A stretch of 64,000 bases of DNA from Desmonostoc muscorum LEGE 12446 (GTDB taxonomy: Bacteria; Cyanobacteriota; Cyanobacteriia; Cyanobacteriales; Nostocaceae): assembly GCF_015207005.2 (NCBI RefSeq), contig NZ_JADEXS020000001.1:7773001-7837000 (forward strand), given 5' to 3'. Below, one piece after another: positions 8,914 through 16,681 of the stretch. The translations under genes and the position numbers were made by a program. The notes below the pieces were generated by a model. It made no database searches and was not told the origin of the DNA. It saw only the letters and a program-made list of their open reading frames with translations. Each line of letters begins with the position of its first letter. The stretch's first letter is position 1.

Positions 8914-9657
8914 ATGACTACCGAAAACAACCCAACAGCCATTGTAGACTGGGAACACCCCACACCACCGACAGATTTAATTTTTGATGACGGAGAACCC
9001 TTGGAATCAAATCGCCACCGTATTGCAATGAATGTCCTGATTCGGTCATTGCAACAAGCTTGGGCTGACCGCAATGATTTCTTCGCTGGTGGTAATATGT
9101 TTATTTATTACAGCAGCGCCCAAGTATGTAACCAGGATTTCCGTAGTCCCGATTTCTTTGCTGTCCTGAATGTAGATGGGACTAATTCTCGTCAAGGTTG
9201 GGTAGTGTGGGAAGAAAACGGTCGTTATCCTGATGTGATTGTAGAATTAATGTCACCATCCACAGCCAAAATAGATCAGACTGTTAAGAAAAACCTTTAC
9301 GAACAAACTTTTCATACCTCAGATTATTTTGTCTATGACCCCTTTGACCCGACTTCTTTACAAGGGTGGCATTTAGATCATAATCAGCAATATCAATCTT
9401 TAACACCGAATGAGCGTGGTTGGCTATGGTGTCAAAAATTAGGTTTATGGTTGGGAACCTATGAAGGAACAATAGACAGAGAAACGGCGATATGGTTGCG
9501 GTTTTATGATGTGGCTGGCAATTTGGTTTTGTTACCAGACGAAGCCGCTGCTTTCCAAGCACAAGCCGCTGCTGCAAGAGAGGAAGCCGCAGTTGCAAAA
9601 GCAGCTCGTTTAGCAGCTAGATTAAGAGAGTTGGGTGAAAATCCAGATATTTTGTGA
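8914..9657 (+). CDS. Uma2 family endonuclease-like protein
   Basis: This is a second Uma2/DUF820 protein of 247 residues. The core YPDVIVELMSPSTAK (with an upstream DFFAVLN strand) carries the acidic residues of the PD-(D/E)xK fold. A second conserved part is FHTSDYFVYDPFDP. The C-terminal 40 residues are an alanine-rich coiled-coil-like tail (AAFQAQAAAAREEA, then ARLAARLRELGENPD), common in this subgroup. A HIP1 octamer lies just before the ATG. It may be cotranscribed with the preceding gene, but the 200-bp repeat-filled gap makes that uncertain. The cellular function of the family is unresolved. Confidence 0.88.
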   Translation: MTTENNPTAIVDWEHPTPPTDLIFDDGEPLESNRHRIAMNVLIRSLQQAWADRNDFFAGGNMFIYYSSAQVCNQDFRSPDFFAVLNVDGTNSRQGWVVWEENGRYPDVIVELMSPSTAKIDQTVKKNLYEQTFHTSDYFVYDPFDPTSLQGWHLDHNQQYQSLTPNERGWLWCQKLGLWLGTYEGTIDRETAIWLRFYDVAGNLVLLPDEAAAFQAQAAAAREEAAVAKAARLAARLRELGENPDIL

Positions 9658-9771
9658 GAGATTTTAGCTTTTTTCATTCGGCGAATCAAGCTAAATTTAA
9701 AAGCTTTACGTTCTCCTAACTTTTTTGGAAAAACTAGATGCGATCGCTATTTGGAAATATAGGAGTTGTAG

Positions 9772-9927
9772 ATGAAAAGACAAGTAATTATTTATCCAGG
9801 AGAAGATGGTTACTGGGTGGTTGAATGTCCTAGTTTACCAGCTTGCATCAGTCAAGGAAAAACTAAAGAAGAAGCTGTTGTAAATATTAAGGAAGCTCTT
9901 GAATTATATATTGAGGTTTTAAAATAA
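9772..9927 (+). CDS. HicB-like antitoxin, C-terminally truncated
   Basis: The 51-residue product begins MKRQVIIYPGEDGYWVVECP and continues with SLPACISQGKTKEEAVVNI, the partially degraded RNase H-like fold of HicB antitoxins. It stops after LELYIEVLK, where family members usually run about 15-20 residues further. After the TAA the same frame reads EGRTVVIELV and another stop, so a premature stop plus loss of the tail is likely. No hicA gene is adjacent. A good AGGAG precedes the ATG. It is either an orphan or a decaying antitoxin. Confidence 0.7.
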   Translation: MKRQVIIYPGEDGYWVVECPSLPACISQGKTKEEAVVNIKEALELYIEVLK

Positions 9928-9974
9928 GAAGGTAGGACTGTTGTAATTGAGTTAGTGTAAATGAAAAATTGAAT

Positions 9975-10160
9975 GCGATCGCCATTTTCAAATCTCACAA
10001 CAAACAAGTGCGATCGCCATTTTCAAATCTCACAACAAACAAGTGCGATCGCTATTTTGAAATTTCACAACAAACAAGGGCGATCGCTATTTTGAAATCT
10101 CAGAAAAAATAAGTGCGATCGCTATTTTCAAACCTCACAATAAATAAGTGCGGTCGCTAC
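9975..10160. repeat. 35-bp minisatellite built on HIP1
   Basis: Six head-to-tail units start at 9975, 10010, 10045, 10080, 10115 and 10150, an exact 35-bp period. Each begins with GCGATCGC (GCGGTCGC in the last, decayed unit), followed by TATTTT(C/G)AAATCTCACAA and an ACAAACAAGT-like tail. A solo half-unit lies at about 9739, upstream of the HicB gene. There are no unique spacers, so it is not a CRISPR array. Confidence 0.9.
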
Positions 10161-10242
10161 TAAGTAAAGCCGCACCATTCAAGTTTAATTAGTACAAGAA
10201 TTACGGTCAAAGACAACTTCAATTAAGGGATTATAATTACAA

Positions 10243-11721
10243 TCACGAGTTTTGCACCATTTTCCACAAAATAATACCCGCCACAATAAAAATAATGCTG
10301 ACAAAGAGCATTACAACAAAAACTTCTGCATTACCTCTACTTAGTAAGTGATAAATTGCAACAAGAGCAAAAAATGCGACAATAGAAAAGCAAATCCCAG
10401 CAATTACCTGCCCTATCGTTTTCAGTACGGGATTATGGGTTTTTGGTGTCGTTGTTTGATTTGATGAAGAGGACTTTGACACAAAAGGTATCTCTAAACG
10501 ATGATGTGGTTCTACTGATGGTGGAGCCTGAGAAATATTAGTTTTTGGTGTCGTTGTTTGATTTGGTGAAGAGGACTTTTGTCCAGAAAGTATCTCTCGA
10601 AGATGATGTGGTTGTACTGATGGTGGAGCCTGAGAAATAGGTGTGACTTCTTCTGCAATTAGTGTTGCTTCAATTGATTCCACATCTTGCCTGTTAAGTC
10701 CTAACATTTGTTGATAACGCTCCAAATCACCACGAGTGTAATCACTCAAAGGAAACTCTCTCTTAATCTCATCAACGAATGCCTGCTCATATTGCTGCAA
10801 TTTTTCCTTGTACTCTTGATAAGGTTTTAAAACCTCAGCTTCAATTGCAGCAACTTCTTCAGGAAGCAATCCCAAATTGTCACGTTGGACATCTAATATT
10901 TTGCGACCAATACTAGGAATCTCGCCCCTACTAGCGTAATGCTCAACTTCTTTGCGATACCTCAGTTTTGGATCGCCAATTGGTGCTTTAGCCAAATGGA
11001 TTTTGAATCCTTCTCTGAATGCAGAGATTCCTGGTCGCATCGCTGGAGATGCTTCTTGAACTTTCTTTTTGGCGTACTCATGCAACTCATCAACTGAAAT
11101 CTCCCCATCGTTATCTTGATCTGCTGCACCTGTTTCAATACCTTCAATCAGATAACGGGTATAAATCGAAAGATTTTCTCCTGATTGCTGAAAAGAATAC
11201 TGAGTCGCAGTGGAAGAACTTAGAACAACTCGCCCTTCCCCCCCCATTTCAACTTGAATATTAACAGAACCATCATCTTTAACTGACCAACCTTCTGGAA
11301 ATGCCCCACTAAAGCAGCAATCAAGAATTACGACTTGTCGTTTAGAACGGCTTTCATTCATAATGTCGTGAATGAAACTGGCAGGAACAGCAGTTGATTT
11401 GATGAGCCGTCCTTGGGAATTTTTGCGAGTAAAACGAGTAGCTAGGTGAAGTTTGCTATTCTCATCTTTGATACCGTGACCGGAGAAATAAAGTACTACA
11501 AGGTCATCTTTGCTACGATCGCTAAACAATGTTTCGATCGCTTCGTGCATTTTCTGAGCTTCGGGATTCTCGAGCTTTTGAATGTTTGCTTCAGCAAAGC
11601 CCCCCATTTCTGGATGCTGTAAAACTTTAGCGATCGCCTGCACATCGTTAACTGAGGCTGGTAATGGGTTTAGACCAGGCTCATACTCACTGACTCCAAT
11701 TAGCAAGGCTACCTTAGTCAT
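10243..11721 (-). CDS. Caspase family (C14) protease with EF-hand loop and membrane tail
   Basis: The N-terminal 230 residues form a caspase/metacaspase-like peptidase domain. The catalytic His is H82 (YFSGHG) and the Cys is C136 (ILDCCFSGAF). Residues 201-212 (DQDNDGEISVDE) fit a canonical EF-hand calcium loop. Residues 250-350 are helical with two related L-x-x-x-E-V-x-x-IE motifs. Residues 355-430 hold a tandem repeat of about 34 residues starting ISQAPPSV. Two hydrophobic helices at the C-terminus (near 433-462 and 467-488) should anchor it in a membrane. The EACC1-like gene lies 25 bp upstream on the same strand. EACC1-effector pairs are proposed conflict or cell-death systems. Its substrate is unknown. 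Confidence 0.92.
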   Translation of the reverse strand: MTKVALLIGVSEYEPGLNPLPASVNDVQAIAKVLQHPEMGGFAEANIQKLENPEAQKMHEAIETLFSDRSKDDLVVLYFSGHGIKDENSKLHLATRFTRKNSQGRLIKSTAVPASFIHDIMNESRSKRQVVILDCCFSGAFPEGWSVKDDGSVNIQVEMGGEGRVVLSSSTATQYSFQQSGENLSIYTRYLIEGIETGAADQDNDGEISVDELHEYAKKKVQEASPAMRPGISAFREGFKIHLAKAPIGDPKLRYRKEVEHYASRGEIPSIGRKILDVQRDNLGLLPEEVAAIEAEVLKPYQEYKEKLQQYEQAFVDEIKREFPLSDYTRGDLERYQQMLGLNRQDVESIEATLIAEEVTPISQAPPSVQPHHLREILSGQKSSSPNQTTTPKTNISQAPPSVEPHHRLEIPFVSKSSSSNQTTTPKTHNPVLKTIGQVIAGICFSIVAFFALVAIYHLLSRGNAEVFVVMLFVSIIFIVAGIILWKMVQNS

Positions 11722-11746
11722 TTTACTATCCTCTGTTTGAGATTTC

Positions 11747-12124
11747 TCAGCCTCGAGCTACAAACCTTTCGGCGGCTTCCAGCGCTGCTGTTAATTCTGC
11801 CTGACTGCTGGCTGTAATTTTCAGCTTTTTACCGTTGGCTTCTACTTCTAATTCAATCGGTTTGCCACCCAAGCGATCGCCCAAAAATCCTAATAATTTC
11901 TTAAAATTGGCTAGGCTTACCTCTGCCTGCAATACTCCCAGTAGGAAACCTCCTAAAGCCTTCGAGCCTTCTGGTATTTCTGTTACTGCTACGAGTTCAG
12001 CATTTTCTACATCCAAGTCTCTGACTTCTCGCAGCAGATTTCGTGTTTCCCGTTCTTGCTCTTCTGGATCTAGGTCTGGATTAGAAAGAGCGATGGTTAA
12101 TTTGACGTTAGATTCAGAACTCAT
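11747..12124 (-). CDS. EACC1-like effector-associated component
   Basis: The 125-residue acidic protein has a conserved pattern: a start with NPDLDPEEQERETRNLLRE, then DVENAELV and a hydrophobic middle (ALGGFLLGVLQAEVSLANF). The end reads IELEVEANGKKLKITASSQA. This resembles effector-associated constant component 1 (EACC1), described by Aravind and colleagues as a recurrent small partner of caspase, trypsin and other effectors in multicellular bacteria. It is the first gene of a two-gene operon with the caspase. The assignment rests on motif memory and context. An alternative is an unrelated small regulatory partner. Confidence 0.75.
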   Translation of the reverse strand: MSSESNVKLTIALSNPDLDPEEQERETRNLLREVRDLDVENAELVAVTEIPEGSKALGGFLLGVLQAEVSLANFKKLLGFLGDRLGGKPIELEVEANGKKLKITASSQAELTAALEAAERFVARG

Positions 12125-12224
12125 TTTCTAGCCTTTTAGGTTTTTAAGCAGTTGACAGTCTACTATTAAGTTCATATCCGCTATGTAAATTCCTGAAATT
12201 TATTCAAGATTTTTAGAAAAACTT

Positions 12225-12417
12225 TAAGACCTAAGCATTGACAGCAAATACCAAATATGGATGATTGGATTGAGAAACCACATCTTTCGTAGGGGCACAG
12301 CACTTCTGTGCCCTGAAACCCAGGGTCTATTTACCATCAAAGAATAATGAATAAAAGCCTGAAACGACCTATTTTGCAAATGCACACTATGATTAAGTTG
12401 TACAGTGCCTAAGTCCT
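12225..12417. mobile_element. 193-bp MITE, family A, with 7-bp target duplication
   Basis: The right end is TGCCTAAGTCCT and the left end AAGACCTAAGCA (9 of 12 complementary). The direct repeat AAAACTT flanks both sides (12218-12224 and 12418-12424). The interior aligns in inverted orientation along most of its length with the element at 49441-49629, including the central REP-like stem and the GGTCTATTTACCATCAAA segment. There is no ORF. Confidence 0.85.
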
Positions 12418-12601
12418 AAAACTTCTAAAATTTAGGTAAAAATCAGTAGAGATAGGAGCGATCGCTCTAAAAAATAACTGCAAAATCAAAAAGGCAATAC
12501 TTTTACAGTCTGCGAATTAGCAAACACCACAAATACAGCTATGTTTGCTCAATTTTATTAAAATTAAAAGGTTTACGACTCAGAAACTTAATTTACAAGT
12601 C

Positions 12602-12727
12602 ACAAAAGCAGCTTTTCATGTCACAAAAGCTGCTTTTAAAGTCGCAAAAGCTACTTTTAAAGTCACAAAAGCAGCTTTTCATGTCACAAAAGCTGCTTTT
12701 AAAGTCGCAAAACTTGATTCACATCAC
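12602..12727. repeat. 21-bp tandem repeat with 63-bp higher-order unit
   Basis: Six 21-bp units start at 12602, 12623, 12644, 12665, 12686 and 12707. They follow an A-B-C-A-B-C order (ACAAAAGCAGCTTTTCATG, ACAAAAGCTGCTTTTAAAG, GCAAAAGCTACTTTTAAAG). Each unit contains an AAAGCAGCTTT-like palindrome. Confidence 0.85.
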
Positions 12728-12732
12728 AATTT

Positions 12733-12792
12733 ACCCAATCCCCAGTCCCCAATCCCCAGTCCCCAATCCCCAATCCCCAATCCCCAATCCCC
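12733..12792. repeat. STRR heptamer array (CCCAATC/CCCAGTC)
   Basis: These are tandem CCCAATC and CCCAGTC heptamers, the classical STRR type of heterocystous cyanobacteria. The array ends two bases before the stop codon of the convergent permease gene. Confidence 0.85.
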
Positions 12793-12793
12793 A

Positions 12794-13576
12794 CTAACTC
12801 GAAGCACTAGTATAAAACCGCAATGCAAACCGCCAAAACCAAGTAGAAAGGAAAAATAACGCCACTGCCAATACTCCTGCACCCATCAACCAGCTAATTT
12901 CACCCCGACCTAGCATTGCTTGGGCTGGTATTGTCGTTAAAAAAGTCACTGGTACTACAAAGGTGAAGAAAAAACGGTAAGCAGTTGGATAAGCTGTAAT
13001 TGGATATCTTCCTGCTTCTAATAAACTACGCAATACCTCAGTAACATTGTATATTTTCACGAACCATATAGTCATAGACCCCAGCATAAACCACAGGCTG
13101 TATAGAATTACCAAGCCAAAGAATAACGGCACTACACTGAGTAAATATTTGTCTATTCCTACACCAAGGCGTTGACCTGCGTAGCCAATAATGATGCAGC
13201 CAAAGATTAAATCGGGTAGTCCCCAAGGTGAAATGGTGTTAGTAGAAAGCCAAAACTGACTGCGAATTGGTTTCAATAATATAAAATCAAGAGTGCCTTC
13301 TTGCACATGGCGGACAATGCGATTTAGGTTCGGTGCGAGAAATGTGGCGGAAAATCCTTGCAGTAAGGTAAAAATTCCCAGAACTATTAAAGCTGCTTCC
13401 CATGACCAGCCAGCAAAAGTGTAGCCGGTGCGGTAAAACAAGAATAGCCCAAAGAGACTGCCAGCAAGGTTTCCCAGGCTGCTGAAGGTAGCTATGACAA
13501 AGTTGATGCGATACTCCAACTCAGCTGCGATCGCTGCACTCCAAAATAGTCTTAGTACTTTCCAATATCTTTGCAT
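12794..13576 (-). CDS. ABC-2 type transporter permease
   Basis: This 260-residue integral membrane protein has about six hydrophobic segments. It resembles the ABC-2 family often found as one of two permeases beside an ATPase (pattern AELEYRINFV near the N-terminus, then EGTLDFILLKPI in a cytoplasmic loop). No ATP-binding gene or second permease is adjacent, so its partners must be encoded elsewhere. The start is ATG at 13576 (MQRYWKVLRLF). Substrate is unknown. The divergent DedA gene starts 135 bp away, so the two probably have back-to-back promoters. Confidence 0.85.
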   Translation of the reverse strand: MQRYWKVLRLFWSAAIAAELEYRINFVIATFSSLGNLAGSLFGLFLFYRTGYTFAGWSWEAALIVLGIFTLLQGFSATFLAPNLNRIVRHVQEGTLDFILLKPIRSQFWLSTNTISPWGLPDLIFGCIIIGYAGQRLGVGIDKYLLSVVPLFFGLVILYSLWFMLGSMTIWFVKIYNVTEVLRSLLEAGRYPITAYPTAYRFFFTFVVPVTFLTTIPAQAMLGRGEISWLMGAGVLAVALFFLSTWFWRFALRFYTSASS

Positions 13577-13711
13577 CTTGCACCCCCTGAGTTGATATAG
13601 ACTTTAAAAATTACAAAAGAACTTCACATAAATTTAATATTACTTTTTATTCAAGAAAATTACAGAACGTTAAGATGTTGTGGATCTATCTATTCAAAGC
13701 TTAGAAATTTT

Positions 13712-14317
13712 ATGCATTTAGATTTACCGCAACTGATTAAATCACTTGGCTACTTTGGGGTGTGGGCAATTGTTTTTGCTGAATCTGGGTTGTTAATTGG
13801 TTTTTTTCTCCCTGGGGATAGTTTATTATTCACTGCTGGGTTTATTGCATCTCAGAATTTACTGAACATTTGGGTTCTGATTTTTGGTGCTTTTGTTTGT
13901 GCAGTCTTAGGTGACAATGTTGGCTATTTTACTGGGCATAAATTTGGCAGAAGACTATTTCAGAAGGAAGATTCGTGGTTGTTTCATAAAAAACACATTG
14001 TGAAAACCCAAAATTTTTATGAAGAACACGGGAAGAAAACTATTGTTTTAGCGCGTTTTTTGCCAATTGTACGCACTTTCGCGCCCATTGTGGCGGGTAT
14101 TGGTGCCATGCATTACCGCACATTTATGTCTTACAACTTAATTGGCGGCTTCGTTTGGACTTTTGGAATCAGTCTGTTAGGGTTTTTCTTAGGAAAAACC
14201 TTACCACCTGAACAAGTAGATAAGTACTTGTTACCGATTATTGGATTAATTATAGTTATTTCTTTAGTACCATCAATTATTCATCTGATCCAAGAAAATA
14301 GAGCAAATAAAGGTTGA
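13712..14317 (+). CDS. DedA family membrane protein
   Basis: The 201-residue DedA/VTT-domain protein carries the family motifs ESGLLIGFFLPGDSLLF near the N-terminus and GRRLFQKEDSWLF. The amphipathic ARFLPIVRTFAPIVAGIGAM carries the conserved arginines, including R-x-x-x-P-x-x-R. About five hydrophobic segments are visible. DedA proteins are inner-membrane proteins linked to lipid scrambling and proton-driven membrane homeostasis in other bacteria. The cyanobacterial role is inferred. Length is normal for the family, and the downstream gap contains only dispersed repeats. Confidence 0.9.
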   Translation: MHLDLPQLIKSLGYFGVWAIVFAESGLLIGFFLPGDSLLFTAGFIASQNLLNIWVLIFGAFVCAVLGDNVGYFTGHKFGRRLFQKEDSWLFHKKHIVKTQNFYEEHGKKTIVLARFLPIVRTFAPIVAGIGAMHYRTFMSYNLIGGFVWTFGISLLGFFLGKTLPPEQVDKYLLPIIGLIIVISLVPSIIHLIQENRANKG

Positions 14318-14446
14318 AAATATGTGAAAATTCAGAATTCTGAATGGGCTACGCCCCGCTGCGCTAACAGGAGTCAGGAGTCAGAATTTAGAATTTAGAA
14401 TTAAAGCATAAAGCGGCTTGGGTTTTGAAACTACTGGCAAGATTTT

Positions 14447-14968
14447 ATGACTTCCTTAAACATCAACCTCTACCTATTTCTAGAAAACCTGATTTTTTTC
14501 GTCATTGCCACACTTTTTATTGTGGTTGTGAACTGGGGCTGGAAAAACACAAAAACCTATACTTTGCCTTTACCGTTTCCCGGCTGGTATAAAATTTGGT
14601 TTGGCTCAGTACAGGTATTAGGAATACTACTGCCATTAGTAGTGATGCTATTGTGGGGTGTATGGTGGAGCGATCGCACTGTCTTAACTGTGCTTGGTTG
14701 GTATTTTATTGTATTAGTGTTGCAAATTATTTCCGAGAGAGTCGCCCTGAGAGAGTTGCAAAATGTAGTATGGGTGATGGTTCCCTACATATATTTACCG
14801 TACCGCTTCTGGCAGTTATATGAGGGTTTAACAATCTTAGGCTCTGAAAGTAAGTTACTGTGGGTGCGATATTTATTAATTTTTCAACTAGTGCTGTGGA
14901 TTGTCAATTACGCCATAGATGTGTCTCAATTGCCACGCCTGTTTCGCTGGGAAGTCGAACAAAAATAA
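14447..14968 (+). CDS. Hypothetical four- to five-helix membrane protein
   Basis: The 173-residue protein is hydrophobic with segments near residues 10-30, 52-72, 78-97, 105-122 and 138-158. It is rich in Trp and Tyr (VVNWGWKN, LPFPGWYKIWFG, LLWGVWWSDR). I recognise no domain. It stands alone between dispersed repeats and a REP palindrome. The frame is clean, with a plausible ATG and a HIP1 octamer in the coding region like its neighbours. It is probably a cyanobacterial conserved membrane protein of unknown role. Confidence 0.75.
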   Translation: MTSLNINLYLFLENLIFFVIATLFIVVVNWGWKNTKTYTLPLPFPGWYKIWFGSVQVLGILLPLVVMLLWGVWWSDRTVLTVLGWYFIVLVLQIISERVALRELQNVVWVMVPYIYLPYRFWQLYEGLTILGSESKLLWVRYLLIFQLVLWIVNYAIDVSQLPRLFRWEVEQK

Positions 14969-14986
14969 TTGGGGACTGGGCATTTT

Positions 14987-15014
14987 GTAGGGGCACAACA
15001 TGTTGTGCCCCTAC
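14987..15014. repeat. REP-like perfect palindrome
   Basis: This is a 28-bp perfect palindrome with arm GTAGGGGCACAACA. It is the archetype of a family also seen at 7572, 27582, 49542, 49663, 52980, 53201 and 56755. It lies 18 bp after a stop codon and may act as a hairpin in the transcript. Confidence 0.85.
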
Positions 15015-15243
15015 CCGTGTTCTCGTTTTGTGGCATGGCTTTTTACACCACTTCCATTCCTCTCCCTCACCCTCCCATCTCCACGTCTGTGCGTCAGCAT
15101 AAATAATAAGTGTTTTAACGGTCATAAGTGTTAATAGGGTAACATAGTGGGCAAAAGTGTTAGCAGAGGCAGATAAGCGATCGCGATTATTCTATAATTG
15201 TTAGCTTGCCTAATAATTAGTAGAACATATTAAAACTTTCCTC

Positions 15244-16539
15244 ATGAAAATTTGGAATGAACAACTAGGCGATCGCGTAAGTAAGATCATTTACCGCTAT
15301 TTACCCGCCTTTCGTTGGCGTAATTTTCGCCTGTTTTTTGGGGGACAGTTACTATCCATGTCTGGGACATTTATGACTCAGCAGCTAACTATTCCTTGGC
15401 TGGTATACGATTTGACTCAATCAGCTTGGTTGTTAGGAGTTGCAGGGTTTGTGCAATTTTTACCTACGTTATTAGTGATTCCCTTTTCGGGCGTATTGTC
15501 CGATCGCTGGAGTCGTCGTGACTTGTTAATACTGGTGCAGATATTGGGAATTAGCGTTTCCTTGGCTTTAACGATTCTTACCTTTACGAATTGGATTACG
15601 TTTCCCATCCTATTGATACTCAGTGTTCTCAATGGTTTGCTCAAGGGATTAGATATGCCCGTGCGTCATACAATCGTCACCGAAACCGTAGACGATCGCG
15701 CTGATTGGAGTAATGCGATCGCCTTGAATTCAGTGATGTTAAGTTCCTCTCTAGTATTGGGGCCAGCTATGGGCGGGATTTTGATTGCTACGCTAGGGGT
15801 GAAATATTGTTTTCTCTACGATACCCTCAGCTATATCCCTGCCATCTTTACCCTGCTAGCGATTCGGCTTCAAGCCAGATCCATGCAGACCCTTACGAAC
15901 TTTAGGGATACTTTGGAAAAAATGCGGGAGGGCTTTGAATATGTCTCCAAATTCCAGCCGATTAGAGCAATTTTATTAATGCTAGCCTTACATGGTTTAG
16001 TTGGGATGTCTCATGTCGCGCTCATGCCCATCTTTGCGGCTAAGATTTTAAATGGCGATGCGACTACAATGGCTCATCTCAGTACTTCAGCGCCGATTGG
16101 ATCGTTGTTTGCCTGTTTGTATCTGAGTTTTAGGCGGGGGATTGCGGGCTTAGAGCGTTTGATCGTAGCCTCTCAAATCTCTATGGCGGTAAGTCTGATT
16201 TTCTTCTCACTATCGCGTCAAGTTTGGTTGTCAGTAATCATACTGGTGTTTGTAGGCTGCTTTAGCATCCTCAACATTACGAGTAGTAATATGATTATCC
16301 AAAACCTAGTTGCCGAGGATAAGCGTGGACGGGTGATGAGTTTTTATGCCCTTGCAATGGTGGGTACTATGCCCTTTGGGAATCTGTTAGCTGGAACTTT
16401 AGCGCAGAATTTTGGTGCGACTAATGCCTTGATTGTCTGTGCCAGTATGATTATCTTAGGTGCGCTATGGTTCTCTGCACAATTGCCAGTAGTCAGCCGT
16501 TGGATCGCTTACGAAACAAATCGTTTATCTAGTCGTTAG
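15244..16539 (+). CDS. Major facilitator superfamily transporter
   Basis: The 431-residue protein has about 12 membrane helices. It shows the MFS loop 2-3 motif (SGVLSDRWSRRDLLI) and the second-half counterpart EDKRGRVMSFYALAM. The overall pattern (RNFRLFFGGQLLSMSG at the N-terminus, LNSVMLSSSLVLGPAMGGIL in the middle) matches the MFS_3/enterobactin-exporter-like group of proton-driven drug or siderophore exporters. The substrate cannot be told. The gene is followed 142 bp later by an ABC exporter on the same strand, and together they could serve efflux, though cotranscription is not shown. An STRR-like CCCCACTC tract lies in the gap. Confidence 0.9.
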   Translation: MKIWNEQLGDRVSKIIYRYLPAFRWRNFRLFFGGQLLSMSGTFMTQQLTIPWLVYDLTQSAWLLGVAGFVQFLPTLLVIPFSGVLSDRWSRRDLLILVQILGISVSLALTILTFTNWITFPILLILSVLNGLLKGLDMPVRHTIVTETVDDRADWSNAIALNSVMLSSSLVLGPAMGGILIATLGVKYCFLYDTLSYIPAIFTLLAIRLQARSMQTLTNFRDTLEKMREGFEYVSKFQPIRAILLMLALHGLVGMSHVALMPIFAAKILNGDATTMAHLSTSAPIGSLFACLYLSFRRGIAGLERLIVASQISMAVSLIFFSLSRQVWLSVIILVFVGCFSILNITSSNMIIQNLVAEDKRGRVMSFYALAMVGTMPFGNLLAGTLAQNFGATNALIVCASMIILGALWFSAQLPVVSRWIAYETNRLSSR

Positions 16540-16681
16540 TCATTAGTTTTTCCCCGCGTCAGAGCGTCAGAGCGTCTTCCCCACTCCCCACTCCCCACTC
16601 CCTCAGTTAGATAATTGCTCAGAAACTCTCCAAAACCTGATAACGTCAAACAAAGGAAAATATTCTTCTGGACGTTAGAGC

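Noticed and set aside
9975..10160. Possible CRISPR array
   Set aside because: The 35-bp units are directly contiguous without unique spacers, and no cas gene is present. It is a minisatellite.
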